Shown here one piece after another: positions 24,163-37,014 of a stretch of 64,000 nt of DNA; position 1 is the stretch's first letter; each line of letters starts with the position of its first letter. Below the pieces are notes generated by a model. It had not been told where the DNA came from and did no database searches. It saw only the letters and a program-made list of their open reading frames with translations. The position numbers and the translations under genes are program-made. The DNA is from Dolomedes plantarius (taxonomy: Eukaryota; Arthropoda; Arachnida; Araneae; Dolomedidae), in the NCBI GenBank assembly GCA_907164885.2, contig OU015495.1, positions 207,829,901-207,893,900 of the forward strand, written 5' to 3'.

Positions 24163-24876
24163 TTAAGGGGGTCCAAGAATCAAAATTGTTCGAATTTTCG
24201 AAAAAAAAATTATTGCATTAAAAATTTTTTGTGTTCTTTTGCGCTTAAAATGACGTTTAAATCATATTTCTATCTTAATTAGAACAGGAGAAATTTTTAT
24301 TATTTTTTTTTGCAACATTCTAATAGTAGCTAATGTCTGTTTTAACCTGTAAGTGCGTTTTCCTCCATGATGGGTTTTTCCCCCATTTCTCGTCTTTAAA
24401 TTGCTATAAATCAAGAACCGTTAAAGATAAATGGTTGAAACTTGTAACATGTCTTTTTCAACTATTGCCCTTTAATTTTGATTCAGCAAATTTGAAAAAA
24501 ATATTTACTTTTGAAAGTATGGTTTTTTAAAATTAAGTTACATAATTTTTTTTTCGTCATTTTTAATCTAAATATTTTTAATTTTTTTACAAAATTAATA
24601 GTTTAAAAATGATGAATCAAAATTAAAATTTATATATTTCTGTTTAATTAAATGAAAAAATTTTAAAATTCGACAAATAATATTTCGAGTTATAACGATT
24701 TTAAATTACCCCACTTTTATCAAAAATTTAAAATTTTTAAATTTATATAAAAAACTTTTTGATAAGTTTTATGATGTGATTTTGTCTACAAATTACATGG
24801 TTAACTATCACAAAAAAATTCAAAATTTTTACTCAATAAATAAAAAAATTTCAAAATATGTCCCGGATCCCCTTAA
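24163..24876. mobile_element. TTAA-flanked MITE, 706 bp, second family
   Basis: TTAA at 24163-24166 and 24873-24876. The ends GGGGGTCCAAGA and (inverse) GGGGATCCGGGA share the GGGG-start and TTAA-target logic of 7106-7834 and 15638-18398, but with a different TIR. The interior is AT-rich and non-coding. Confidence 0.72.
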
Positions 24877-25700
24877 ACCTAATTTTACGGCTCATCATTT
24901 TTATCATATCCCGAGACACCCCTGCTGTGAACTACTTCCTAAAGTGTGTGTACATAGGGTTGGTGGTCTAGACCTGACCACCAGTACAGAAGTTTAAAAA
25001 AGGATATTTACTTTAGAAAATTAGTAACAGTTGACGAGTTACAGTAGAATGCCATTGAATAAATTTGTAGACCCAGGTTCTATCACTGGTTCCTATTGTA
25101 AATCTTTTACTGTGACGTCATATCAGTAAAAATTGGGATAACTGATAGCCACGTAGCATATGAGAGTATGTTTTTAATGGAAATAAGACCACATTGTCGA
25201 AAAAATTAAAAGTAATACTAAGAAAGAATGTAAAAATGGAGTTCAGCAGACAAGGGTTAAAATCTCGGTCCTGGCAGAGGATTTCAATAGTGACTCTTAA
25301 TCAGAGAATAAAAATAACAATAATGAATCCTTATGAAGTAATATTTATAACGGGAAATATTTAGAAACGTCGAAAAATGCATAAATGAAAATAAAATTTG
25401 GCGAATTGGCTTATAAAAATGTTTTTTAAGTCGCTGGCGTCAGACAGAAAATGGGGATAATATCAAAGTGATGGAATTGAAAAACAACAGATACTTACAT
25501 CATTGGTATAGTTCTGTAATAGATGGTATTTCTGTCATCTGTTCCGTTGGTAATCTGTCTGAATCTTTTTTTAAGCTTGGTTCAAATCCTGGGTTTGTCA
25601 GTAATTCGTTACATAATTTTGGTCATAATATTTCTGTTATATGTGTTATTTTTGGTTAGTCGGTTGAGAGTGTCACGATCAGCTTTTAATTCCCAAGGAA
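24877..25700. other. Stretch without recognisable gene
   Basis: Only short open frames and no transposon ends recognised. Confidence 0.4.
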
Positions 25701-25714
25701 TAATTAGAGCGGAA

Positions 25715-26510
25715 CCCACAGTTGAAGACCATTCAGAACGGTTACAAATATCCATACCAATCAGTGGACTTGAACCTACAAGCCTGGACTGAATGTCATC
25801 ATCCTTGCCATCATCCTTCTCATCCAAGACCATTCAAGACCATTCAGAACGGCTACAAATATCCATACTAATCAGTGGACTTGAACCTACAAGCCTGGAC
25901 TGAATGTCATCATCCTTGCCATCATCCTTGTCATCCAAGACCATTCAAGACCATTCAGAACGGCTACAAATATCCATACCAATCAGTGGACTTGAACCTA
26001 CAAGCCTGGACTGAATGTCATCATCCTTGCCATCAGCATTGTCATCCAAGACCATTGAAGACCAGTCAGAACTGCTACAAATATCCATACCAATCAGTGT
26101 ACCTGAACCTTCAAGCCTGGACTGAATGTCATCATCCTTGCCATCATCCGTGTCATCCAAGACCATTGAAGACCATTCAGAAGGGCTACAAATATCCATA
26201 CCAATTAGTGAACTTGAACCTTCAAGCCTGGACTGAATGTCATCATCCTTGCCATCATCCTTGTCATCCAAGACCATTGAAGACCATTCAGAAGGGCTAC
26301 AAATATCCATACCAATTAGTGAACTTGAACCTACAAGCCTGGACTGAATGTCATCATCCTTGCCATCATCCGTGTCATCCAAGACCATTGAAGACCATTC
26401 AGAAGGGCTACAAATATCCATACCAATCAGTGGACTTGAACCTACAAGCCTGGACTGAATGTCATTATCCTTGCCATCAGCATTGTCATCATCCTTGCCA
26501 TTCGGCCACT
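25715..26510. repeat. Minisatellite, about 7 units of exactly 111 bp
   Basis: The marker TGAACCT(A/T)CAAGCCTGG recurs at 25769, 25880, 25991, 26102, 26213, 26324 and 26435, always 111 bp apart. Units differ by a few substitutions and no indels. Inside each unit are a 12-bp sub-repeat (CATCATCCTTGC) and an AAGACCATTCA sub-repeat. Because 111 is divisible by 3, both strands keep long open frames: 229 codons on plus (25875-26564) and 199 on minus (25945-26544, a 37-residue acidic repeat with DDGKDDDIQSRL). No start context, intron or homologous domain supports a gene, so I treat it as a repeat. A repeat-protein exon on the minus strand remains possible. Confidence 0.9.
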
Positions 26511-26750
26511 GCACCATCGTATATAACGAATATAAAAGATTCATTCTTAAACTCGGGTAGCTAGCTCACTGAATAGACTTATATCCATTATGCAATTACC
26601 CTTCAATACTCGAAGTAAGCAAATATTGAAATAGAAATTTATTTCTTCAGAATTATTAAGGTTACTTTACAAAACATGTACATAATAAATGAATATATTC
26701 AATAACATATTGAGACTAAACTATCCAGTATAAGGATTAAAATTTTGCTA

Positions 26751-27110
26751 GTTGTTGTTGTTGTTGTTGCTTATGCTACTTGACCAACAGCAACATTAGA
26801 TCAAGTTCCCAAGGCTATAGGCGATGAAGGTGCGGCGCTTGTTTAGACTGGTACCACAAGGGTCGGAGTCCGACTTGGCCAAAGGAGAAGTCTCGTTATT
26901 TTGAACCGAGTCAAGTGACGAGACCAGAACACTTGACCCCGCACCTCGAGGGGTAATTTTGAGAACTTGGAGGACATTCTATCCACGACAGATTTTATGT
27001 GCACCAGCCACCATTAGTGTACACGGCAGTGGATTTGTCAGCGCGAGCATCGAACGAGGGACTTTCAGATCACTAGCCCGCTGCTCTTGCGAACTGAGCC
27101 ACATCACCCC
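26751..27110 (-). mobile_element. tRNA-derived SINE, 360 bp, with (AAC)n tail
   Basis: On the minus strand the head has an A-box-like TGTGGCTCAGTTCGCAAGAG and a B-box-like TCGTTCGATGCTC. The body is about 270 bp, and the 3' tail is about six AAC units. TTGCTA flanks both sides (26745-26750, 27111-27116), consistent with a short TSD. Confidence 0.82.
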
Positions 27111-27116
27111 TTGCTA

Positions 27117-28578
27117 TTTGTTAGAATACGATATTGAACGTGATCATTCGTATATAACATTTTTTAACAAATATCCGTTATCTAAAGTAAATTATAAGCT
27201 TCAAACAGAAAGCAATTACTTATTATTCAAAATGTTCATCGCCTGCACACTATTAAGCTCCAAATCCTTGATCTCAGGTAAGTACCAGAATTTATGAGCA
27301 GGAATTACGAACGTGTAGGTGGCACTTTAATTTTACAAACCATCCGGAATGGATAATTAAATTACTTTATACTCCCTCTTTTTCCATATTTTTCATATGC
27401 ATCTCTGAGAAGTGTCTAGTATCTAGAGAAAATCAAATTAAAAAGGTCTTCGAAATTCATATTTTGTAAAGGAATTACTGTGGTGATACGACAAGGATTA
27501 TATTTAAGAGCAAATTATGTGATACCGCGTTAAAATATTGTTTAAGTATTGGAATATTTTCAAAATCCGGTAGAAAGTTAAATATTTATCCTTTTAGCAA
27601 AACAGTGTAGAATTTCGCTTTTGCCGCTATTTGATTTTATATTACACGTTTTGTGTCTCACCGTGTTTCTTAAATGCCCAATTTGGTAAAATTATATATT
27701 TACGTAGTGTTTCATTTGTAATGTATGTTAAAACAGCAGGGATGTGTAAGACAGTGATATAATGGGAGTATGTTTTGCATATTCAACAATTAAAACATTT
27801 AGAAGTAGTTTCTTATTAATATACTGTACACAAACTATGAATTATTATAACACTTTCCTTCCAAGATGAATTTAATTTAATGTACAATTATAAAGCAATG
27901 AGATATTATACAGGAATGTTTTCCTTTCTTCTCCTCGTTTTACGGCACAATGAATACGGAGCATTAAGTAGCACCAGAGTTAAAAAATTTAACCAATCAC
28001 AGCGCTCAATTTATTACCCACGTGATAATTCAAACCAATCACAGATTATGTGAACAATCTTGGAGCCAATGCAGTAATGCAACGATTCGATCTGAATGCA
28101 ATGTGAACCGCCCTTGACAGATACATCACAGAACGTTACAGAATTATAGGAAGTCCTTCACTTGAAAATAAATGAAATGTTTTGCGGAAGAAAACATTCC
28201 TCATTCAGTGCATAGATTATGAAAAGAATGTTCGAAACCAATTCACCTATTTTCTCCATGAATACATTATTAAATTTGAATTCATATTTATTATTTACTT
28301 AATGTTTTCTTTTTCAACATAACAGCACGTTTCAAAACTAAAGTCCTTCATTTGAAAATAAATAAAGATTTTTACATTGCATAAAATTCCTCATTCAGTG
28401 TATAGATTTTGCCATTGTAACCACTTTATCAACTTTCGTCTACGTTTAATCATGAATACCCTCTGAAATTTAACTAAAAGTGACCTAATACGGGCGAAAT
28501 TTGTTTTATCATGGTCCTACTCATAACAATGACCCGAATTCTTACAAATAAGTAAGTTACATCTAAAAATATCGGGAA
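27117..28578. other. AT-rich stretch without recognisable gene
   Basis: About 1.5 kb. Two related blocks (about 28145-28240 and 28340-28410, sharing AAGTCCTTCA(C/T)TTGAAAATAAAT and CCTCATTCAGTG(C/T)ATAGATT) indicate a local repeat. No coding family was identified. Confidence 0.4.
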
Positions 28579-29809
28579 TACACAATCTGGCCAAAAGTAT
28601 CCGGGCGCCTAGTGGTACGGACTTGGAGAGACCTGAGGCATATATTGATATGATGTTGGTCCTCCTTTTGCATCGATAACAGCCTGCTCACGTCTGGGGA
28701 AACTTTCCATCAATTTTTGACAAGTGTCCATAGGAATTGACTTCCAGGCATCCATCACAGCTGAAGTGCTGGCAGTGAGGATGGTCGGTTTGGCTGGCTA
28801 CGGAATCTGCGTGCCAATTCGACACAAAGGTGTTCAATGGGATTTAGATCGGGCTCTCAGAAGGCCAGTCTAGTTTTTGAACACCCATTTCGTCAAACCC
28901 TGCCTGCGCAAGTCTCCATGTGTGAATGAAGCAGTTATCCTTATGGAAGAGAAATGGGCCTTCACCAAAATATTGCCGTAGATTTGAGAGAGCAGCATTG
29001 TCCAGAATGTCCTCATACATGTTTCCAACAGTTCATGTTTCCAGCCACAGGAACTAAGGAACCCGGGTCAAACCATGAAAAACACCCCCCCACACCATGA
29101 AGCTGCCAAACTTAACAGTCGGCACAATGCAGTCAAGTAAGAAGCGCTCGCCGGGCATCCCCCAAACCCAGACGCGTCCACAGGACTGCCAGATTGTAAA
29201 GCGAGATTCATCACTCCCAAGAACATTTTTCCACATGTCCACAGTCCAATGACGGCGAGCTTTGCACCATTGCAATCGACGCTTCGCATTCTGGGGAGTG
29301 ATGTTCGGCTTGTGAGCGGCTGAACGACCATGGAATACCAGGTTTTCTAACTGTCGACGAACAGTCCTGCTGCTAGCAGTAACGCCTGATGAACTTTGGA
29401 ACTTCTGAGTGAATTCAATGACCGGGGACTTGCGATTTTGTTTCACTACCCTTTTCAGAGTTCTACGGCTGCGTTCACTAATATTTCTCGGCCTGCCACT
29501 TCGTTTTTCTGCAGTTTCACTGCTTCGACGTTTCCACTTCACAATTACATCACTCACAGTGTATGTTGGCCTCTATAGAATGTCCCAAATTTCACGAACT
29601 GAGTTCCCACAAAGGTCATCCCACTATAATGCCACGATCAAAGTCAATAAGCTCCTTTGACTTACTCATTGTCTTACAAACGCATAAATATGACCTGAGA
29701 AACGACTACCAACACTTTTGTAGCTTTCGGTTACGCATCAATTTACGTCACCTTCCATATCCCTTTTTTAAGGGGGGGGGTGTCCGGATACTTTTGGCCA
29801 GATAGTGTA
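28579..29809 (-). mobile_element. Tc1-like transposon, full length but dead
   Basis: The TA at 28579-28580 and 29808-29809 flanks CACAATCTGGCCAAAAGTAT at the left and its near-inverse CAC(T)ATCTGGCCAAAAGTAT at the right. Length is 1227 bp. The transposase remnant fills the interior on the minus strand. Confidence 0.9.
28630..29669 (-). pseudogene. Tc1-like transposase pseudogene
   Basis: It starts MSKSKELIDFDRG at 29669. A frameshift near 29633 and a TAG near 29573 follow, and then a long clean stretch (29557-29054) with the HTH/linker ([17 protein letters not shown]). The first catalytic Asp lies in [11 protein letters not shown], followed by VWGMPGERF. After another frameshift near 29050 the frame resumes with LFHKDNCFIHT (second Asp) and SPI*NPIEHL (Glu region, with a further stop or frameshift). 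Normal length is about 340 aa with DD34E chemistry. All parts are in order, but at least three lesions inactivate it. Confidence 0.88.
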
Positions 29810-32036
29810 TTTAAGTGACATCATGATACTAGTGATAATACTAATGACATCGTGATCAGTAATGATGAATTGAAATATTTAAAGAATTATTTGAAAAACC
29901 ATTATTTTTGATGCAATATTCTGTATAGCTTGAATTTTTAGTAATTTAGGAATAGTTCGGGACCTAACAGGGGAAAATTATTTAGTTAATTTTAATAATT
30001 AACAATAATTAATAGCGACAATGAGTTAAATTTTTTATAACAAAATTAAAAAGGAAAAAAAAAAGAAGAAAAGAATGTAATGTTTTGATGCACCAAGCAT
30101 AACCATCCTTTATGTTATACGTTTTTGTGTTTAGCTGAAATTTATATATGTTTAGACTCAATACATCCTCAATTTACGGAACAATTTACTAATCCACCAC
30201 AAAAAATTGGTACATGTATTATCTCACTGTTAACATTGCTGAAATATTTTAAAACAGATGAACAGAGTTAAAACTTTTCTAAAATCTGTATTTTGTATTA
30301 TAAGAAGCTTAAATCTCCCGGCTGACCATGATAAATAAATTACTTAGCTTTTTTGACGGTGTGTGTAACAATAAGTTTCTAAATCTACAAAGAAATTAAT
30401 TAAATACACACGAAGTCCAACATAAATTATAAATATAATAAGACATATATATTGCGAGATTATCACCGAATAAAATAACATTGCAGTATAGTAAAAAAAT
30501 TCCTGAATGGGTGTATGTATCACAAGTTAATATACTTACTTAACGCGTAAAGAGGAATTTTAATTTTGGGAGGGAATTTTTGACAGCAATGGATAATGAC
30601 CATTTCTTTTGTCAAAAAGCTCGTTCTGATAATCTTGAAAAAATCTTGAAATGAAAAAATTGATAATCTTGAAATGAAAAAATTGATATATTAGTGTTAT
30701 ATATAATACAACTGCGAAATTGAACGGGCTTAAGACCTCATCATAACACCAAAGTAGTTCAACAGGGAAAACCCTTCTTTCGAGATAAGATGATCAGAGT
30801 TCGGCTATGAAGTCCTAAAAAAAACAAAAATTATAAACAATTATTGTGATATTTTAAACCAGAATAGTTTCTCAAAACATCAATTTTGGAAAACACGATT
30901 TTTAAGTACAGTTTCTACATTCACGTGAGTTTTAACTGCAAAATTGTGTAAAACAAAGTAATTACAAATCCTACATATTCAGTATTTAAAACATTACATC
31001 ATTTGAAGTCAGTTACATTATTTTTTACACACAAAAAATTTCATTAAGAACATGGTTAAAAAATGAATTTTCTAAGCAATAGTATTTCCAAATCTTACGA
31101 TCCAAAATTTAATATATTTGGGTACAATTTTCTTAATTGAAATATGTGCTTAATTTTATTATAGTTCTATAAAAAAAGGAATAATTATTAAAAATAACTA
31201 TTACTCAAGATATGTAAGTATAGCCGCTTTTAACCATAATCATTTTAATCAATTTATCCTCATTACATTACGCTTAAGGTTTAATCTAAGACCATAATGC
31301 AAACCAGACATCATTAAATAAAAAAATACACGCTGAAGATCAAGCAAAACAAGGAAAAATTTATATTCTGAGTATTTTATTATTTATAACAATGCTTCCT
31401 TCCTAAGTAATTAACTATCCATTAAGAGCAAAGAAGAACAAGAAATTTTATGGGAAATAAATAATTTATAACAGCGGGCATTTTAAAATATCTTATATTT
31501 TAAGATACTTTCTTTGCAGTTTTGACACAATAAAAGCTGAAAGGAAATGTAGTTATCCGCTTAGAGCTAAAGTTAAAAGGAAACCTTCCAGGGAGTGTCA
31601 TATTATAATAATTTATCTAAAAACTATCTTTTACAGTGCTTTTCTTTAAATGTGTATGTTCAAAAATAGATTAAGTTTAGCTTTTTATAATTGGAATTTG
31701 ATAGAGGAATTAACGAAATCTATGATTGGCGAGTTTTAACTAATGTAAGGTTTTCAAAATAATCTTTCTTTGTGTTGTAAGAATTTAAGACGAATTAAGA
31801 AAAAATTGAAGAACTTTAACCGTAAAATATATTCATTCGATTATGCACAATTCATGTGAAATAATTTTTTCGCCTTACGGAATCTCATAACTTTTAACTA
31901 TTACGTCTAGAACCAACCCTTCCAAGGGTTGTGTATAGGCTTCTGAAAATAAGAAATTGGTTTTTTTAACTGTATTTAATGATTTAAATTGCACTTATAA
32001 ACAGACCATAAACCACTGCACAAGAATATAGCTGTT
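29810..32036. other. AT-rich stretch without recognisable gene
   Basis: About 2.2 kb of very AT-rich sequence. No open frame, terminal repeat or RNA gene was recognised. Confidence 0.4.
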
Positions 32037-32755
32037 GGGGATGGTGGACTTTCAAATTACCAAAAATCGAGCAAAAATTGGAATTTTTTTTGGGGGTGTA
32101 TTAATATTTTAAAAACATGTAAATATTGGAATGAAATGCATTTAAAATGTGTAGTGAAAAGAAAAATGAAAAATTGGTGGCTTTAGAGTAGTAAGTATTA
32201 AAGGCAGATAAAAAATTATCTTTTAAATGACTTTTTCTCAAAATGAGAAATTTCCAGATTTGCAAGTCTTTAAAATGCTCCTCGCGTCATAATTTTTGAC
32301 GAAATTTTATGAAATTTATAATAAAGATTCCTGTAATACATCAAAATAAAGTTATGTATCCATTTTTGGAAACGAGGTTATTTAGGTTATAAAAGTTTAA
32401 CTTTAGTGTAGAAAAGTACAAAAATTTCGCGAAAATTCAGAATACAAGCATAAAAATATTTTCTAAAAATTAACTATTCAACGAAAGTACAAAAAAATAC
32501 ATAACTTTGTTCAGAAAGTATTTATAAGCAATATAAATGTAAAATTAAGAGGGAAAGTTTAAAATTGAGTCGCAAGGAGTATTTTAAAGAAGGGTAATGT
32601 AATTTAAATCTTCTAATTATAAAATATTTTTTTAAAAATGTTTATAAAATTTCATAAGGTGTTTAATATTGTTATACTTTAATGAATATATATACAAAAT
32701 TTCATATCTCTGTGGTAAAAATTTCAAAAATCGTTTTGAAAGGTCCACCATCCCC
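32037..32755. mobile_element. TTAA-type MITE, 719 bp (copy 2)
   Basis: Colinear with 7110-7830. The ends are GGGGATGGTGGACTTTCA and the inverse of GGGGATGGTGGACCTTTCA. The flanks here are GTT on the left and TAAG on the right, so the TTAA duplication has decayed. Divergence from copy 1 is mostly scattered substitutions with few indels, indicating moderate age. Confidence 0.88.
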
Positions 32756-32765
32756 TAAGAAGTCA

Positions 32766-33470
32766 TTCTTGAAATACATGGTGGTCCAAAGTTATTGATT
32801 GCATTTCATGTTTGAAAAAAAAGTAACAAAATGAGGTACATTCATGGTTATTGTTTTCTTGGAAATACAATTTAAAACAGTTTTACACAACAAAATTTTA
32901 AACATTAAATAACTTCCACATAAACCGGTAGGTTGTGCGACAACATTTCGCAAGAAAAATCTACTAGTTGTGTCAGTCTGTAAATGGCTACCGTACAGGA
33001 AAAAGCAATGTGCGTTTTGTGGTTCCATGAGAGTTAATCCGTTGAAACTCAATTTGATCTTTTCTTTTTGGTCAAATATGAAATGCGCTCAATAATTTTT
33101 GACCACCTCGGGGTAGTCCAAAATTGAAAAAAAAGACCATAATAAGTTACCCGGGGTCGGTACAAAATTATTCAGCGCATTTCATGTTTGGAAAAAAAAG
33201 TACAAAATAAGTTACAACGGATTTGTTTTCATGGAACCACAAAACGCACACTGCCTTTTCCTGTTCGGCAGACTGACGCAATTAGTAAATTTTTCTTGCG
33301 AAATGTTGTCGCGACATCTACCGGGTATGTGGAAGTTATTTAATGTTTAAGATATTTTTTTGTGTAAAGCTGTTTTAAATCGTCTTTCCAAGAAAACGAT
33401 AAACACTTACCTTATTATTTTTTTTTCAAACATGAAATGCGTTCAATAATTTTTGTCCACCCTGTATATC
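32766..33470. mobile_element. Mariner-type foldback element with ~290-bp inverted arms
   Basis: The left arm (32766-33060) and right arm (about 33155-33470) are inverted copies. The outer end reads CAGGGTGGACAAAAATTATT in the right arm and a diverged version in the left, flanked by TA. The arms contain the start of a Tc/mariner-superfamily transposase, so the structure arose by inverted duplication of the 5' end with loss of the rest. The short centre (33061-33155) repeats the outer-end sequence once more, inverted. Confidence 0.78.
32984..33037 (+). pseudogene. Start of a mariner-type transposase (17 codons)
   Basis: ATG followed by MATVQEKAMCVLWFHES and then TAA. This N-terminal motif is common to a Tc/mariner-like transposase family in arthropods. 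Only the first 17 residues survive. A diverged inverted copy lies at about 33225-33290 in the other arm. Confidence 0.65.
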
Positions 33471-34665
33471 TCGTCAGAAAGACCATTTCACAAAATACAC
33501 CATAGTATTTCTAGTCACATACGATGTTTAACTTAATCCATTTAACTCTAAACATCGATCGAGAAACATGAGTAAACACATTGCATTACAAAAGGAATAT
33601 CCTAGCCTAAAGCACACACAAAGTAGGACCGAAACACTGGAAAGGTAAATTATTTCTTTCAATCTAAACAAACAACGCGTAGTGCAAATACTGGGTTAAA
33701 TCACAAAATTAACTAATGTTTACACGAATTAAAGTTTTTATCTATTGTCTCCATTTCTTTTGTTAAAGGGGTTGATGTCGACTAAATTAATGAAACCATT
33801 AAAGAATACGTAAATGCATTTGAAGTTTATTTTCTGATTCCATTAATTCTTTACATGAGCATTGTTTTTAGTTTAGTTTCCAGAAAATGAGATTTTATTT
33901 TCTCCTGCTTCCCCGCAGAAGATTACATTTCATTACACAGCCGTTTCTGAATAACTCCATTCCTCCATTTAAACTTTTCTTACGTTAAATAAACTTCCCT
34001 TCTTTTAAGAAAATGTTTTAAGTTCCCGTATATACGTTGAAATTTTTCTTATTCGAATACAACTGAAAAGTAATATTTTTCTTTTCAAATTATACCCATG
34101 TATGAAAGTAAAATGAAATTTATGGCATGAACTACAAGTGTTTTATTTTTTTAAAAATATTTTTCTACTCGTGTTTCACTTGTTTGAAGGAAACGTGCCT
34201 TGTGCAAAATTGAATAGTACGCCTCTCATTCCTCAATTTATTCAATTCATCTTTCTTAATGTGAAACTGCTTCGTGTACGAACAATTGTTATTGAATGTT
34301 GTAAAGATATCTCACAACGTATTAAATATAAATCCTGTCATGAAGCATAATTCTTTCTGGAGATAAAAATATTTTAATTTAAACGTTTCAACCGTTGAAC
34401 TGTGACTTCATTGTCTCCTTAGATAATGGTTTTTGACAATGATAAGAAATATTTCGGGGATCGATCTATCTCTTTTCAAACAGAAAAAAAAAATCATTTT
34501 ATGCACTTTAATACTAAATGTGTTAACCCTCCCCCACTTTGTGTAATATTCTGTCGGTACTGATTAGGTATAGAAAGAAAAACGAGAAAAACATTTTGGT
34601 GGATTTATTTTCGAACTTAAATTTATGTGTAAAATTATTATTAAACTAAGAAAAATTTTACCATA
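33471..34665. other. AT-rich stretch without recognisable gene
   Basis: No family-level similarity was recognised on either strand. Confidence 0.4.
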
Positions 34666-34670
34666 AAATG

Positions 34671-34716
<46 letters not shown>

Positions 34717-34730
34717 TTGTTTGTGTGTGT

Positions 34731-34977
34731 GGCATGGTAGAAGAAGTGCCTAAGTCAGTTTTCTCCAAGTTGACTTTGTCTGTTTGTGTCTTTTTAAAAA
34801 CATATTATTTTCAATGTAAGAATTACCCAAGTCTGTACAAAAGTTCAGAAGTCACTTTTAAAGCATCGGACAGATTTAGGTAGTTCTTACGTTGAAAATA
34901 ATATTTTTTTATGGAGACATAAGGAAACAAAGCCATCTTCGAAAAAACGGACATAGGCACTTCTTGTACCAAGCCCC

Positions 34978-34979
<2 letters not shown>
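34731..34979. repeat. Foldback repeat with ~110-bp arms
   Basis: The left arm starts GGCATGGTAGAAGAAGTGCC. The right arm ends with the inverse of GGGGCTTGGTACAAGAAGTGCC. The inner parts TTATTTTCAATGTAAGAATTAC pair likewise. It is preceded by a (TA)n(TG)n tract (34666-34730). A shortened copy lies at 38852-39020, missing about 100 bp of the right arm. Confidence 0.75.
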
Positions 34980-35690
<711 letters not shown>

Positions 35691-37014
35691 CTGTGAGAGA
35701 TTATATGTTCCGGTTCGAATAATATTAAAAAAAAAATTTCGCATATTTACTGATTAGTTTTTAAATTGAAATTCAACTGTCAAATTCTGAGACATCTGTA
35801 TAATACAACAAAATATCAGTAATATGCAGTTCATTATTTACTAGGGCTTTTAGTGGCGTTAAGTGTATTAAAATCTCAAAAATGACTTATGACTTTGCGC
35901 TGAATGTAAAATAAACATTTTAGGCTTCTAACGAAATCAGGACAGAGAGAGGACAGCGACACTATTATTTTTTAAGGAATAACTTTGCAACTAATTTTCA
36001 ATACTTCCAGCATGAATTTAGTAGAGTTACATAATACCCTTTTTTGCCGAAATTTAAATTAGTCTCAGGAAAATACAAAAGACATATCGTCTGATTTTTA
36101 ATTTAAATTATTCAATAAGAAATGTAAGAGGAATGTATATTAGAAACAACAACATTTTCTATTATGTAAATAATAAGAGAATTGGTGAAGATTTATTTCC
36201 TTCCTGAGTGTATTGTCTGAAAAAGCAATCGATTCTTTAAAAATGTAATAATCGTACATTTCATTAGGTTTATACTAACTGTATGTATGAGAAAAATACA
36301 TTTGGATGTAAAATCTTTTGGTTTAAGTTGGTGCATCAGTTCACATCGAAAATTGTCAAACCCCATGCTAGTCAAGGAATATATTCCCAAGAAGGAATAC
36401 CCCCCCCCCCTGTGTTTTTCTTGTCACACATTAGCCTGGTGCACATCTTTTAATTCCTTTTTTTTTTTTTTAAATTTCGCAATTTCTCAATTTTCTATTC
36501 TTTTGTTATTGACATTTTCACAAAACATAAAATTACTTATGTCTATCGAAGTAAAATTCAAATATTTTTTTGAAATCAATAAGTTAAAACACAATGCCTG
36601 CAGTGCATTTAAAGATCTGCTTTCACATGAAAATGTTTAGAGTTTCAAAATATTTATTTGATTATGAGTAAGTTAGAAAATACCTATAGGAAAGTTCCCT
36701 TTCGCATAACAGAGGATTTAAAACATTCTGGATGTTAACAATGCGTCACACTAAATTGAATAAATTGTAAATTGACAAGTTTCGCACTACGCGATCCGTT
36801 TTTAAAAGTTTTGGAAGAGAGAGCGATGGCCAACTGTGTAAATATCTAATTGAATTTCTAAAATTTGACCCGTGTCTTAAATTAATCCCTTTTCCCGAAA
36901 ACATTATAGGAAGGAAAGAAATTACATATGCTATGCAAACGATCTTCTATAGATGACATTTTTAAAAATAATATAACCAAGTAACATTAATTTACAAGAT
37001 AGCAGCTAAAATAT
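35691..37014. repeat. 1.3-kb direct duplication, copy 1
   Basis: From CTGTGAGAGATTATATG to GATAGCAGCTAAAAT it matches 39049-40364 essentially base for base. Differences I could see are one-base insertions or deletions, mostly in homopolymers (for example CCGTGTC/CGTGTC types and a poly-C run near 36400). I saw virtually no substitutions. It is non-coding. Confidence 0.93.

Noticed and set aside
25715..26510. CRISPR-like array
   Set aside because: Units are contiguous 111-bp tandem copies with no unique spacers, in a clearly eukaryotic context.
25875..26564. 229-codon plus-strand frame as a gene
   Set aside because: It is a by-product of the 111-bp period; no start context, domain or conservation evidence. 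Kept as a minisatellite with the coding option noted.
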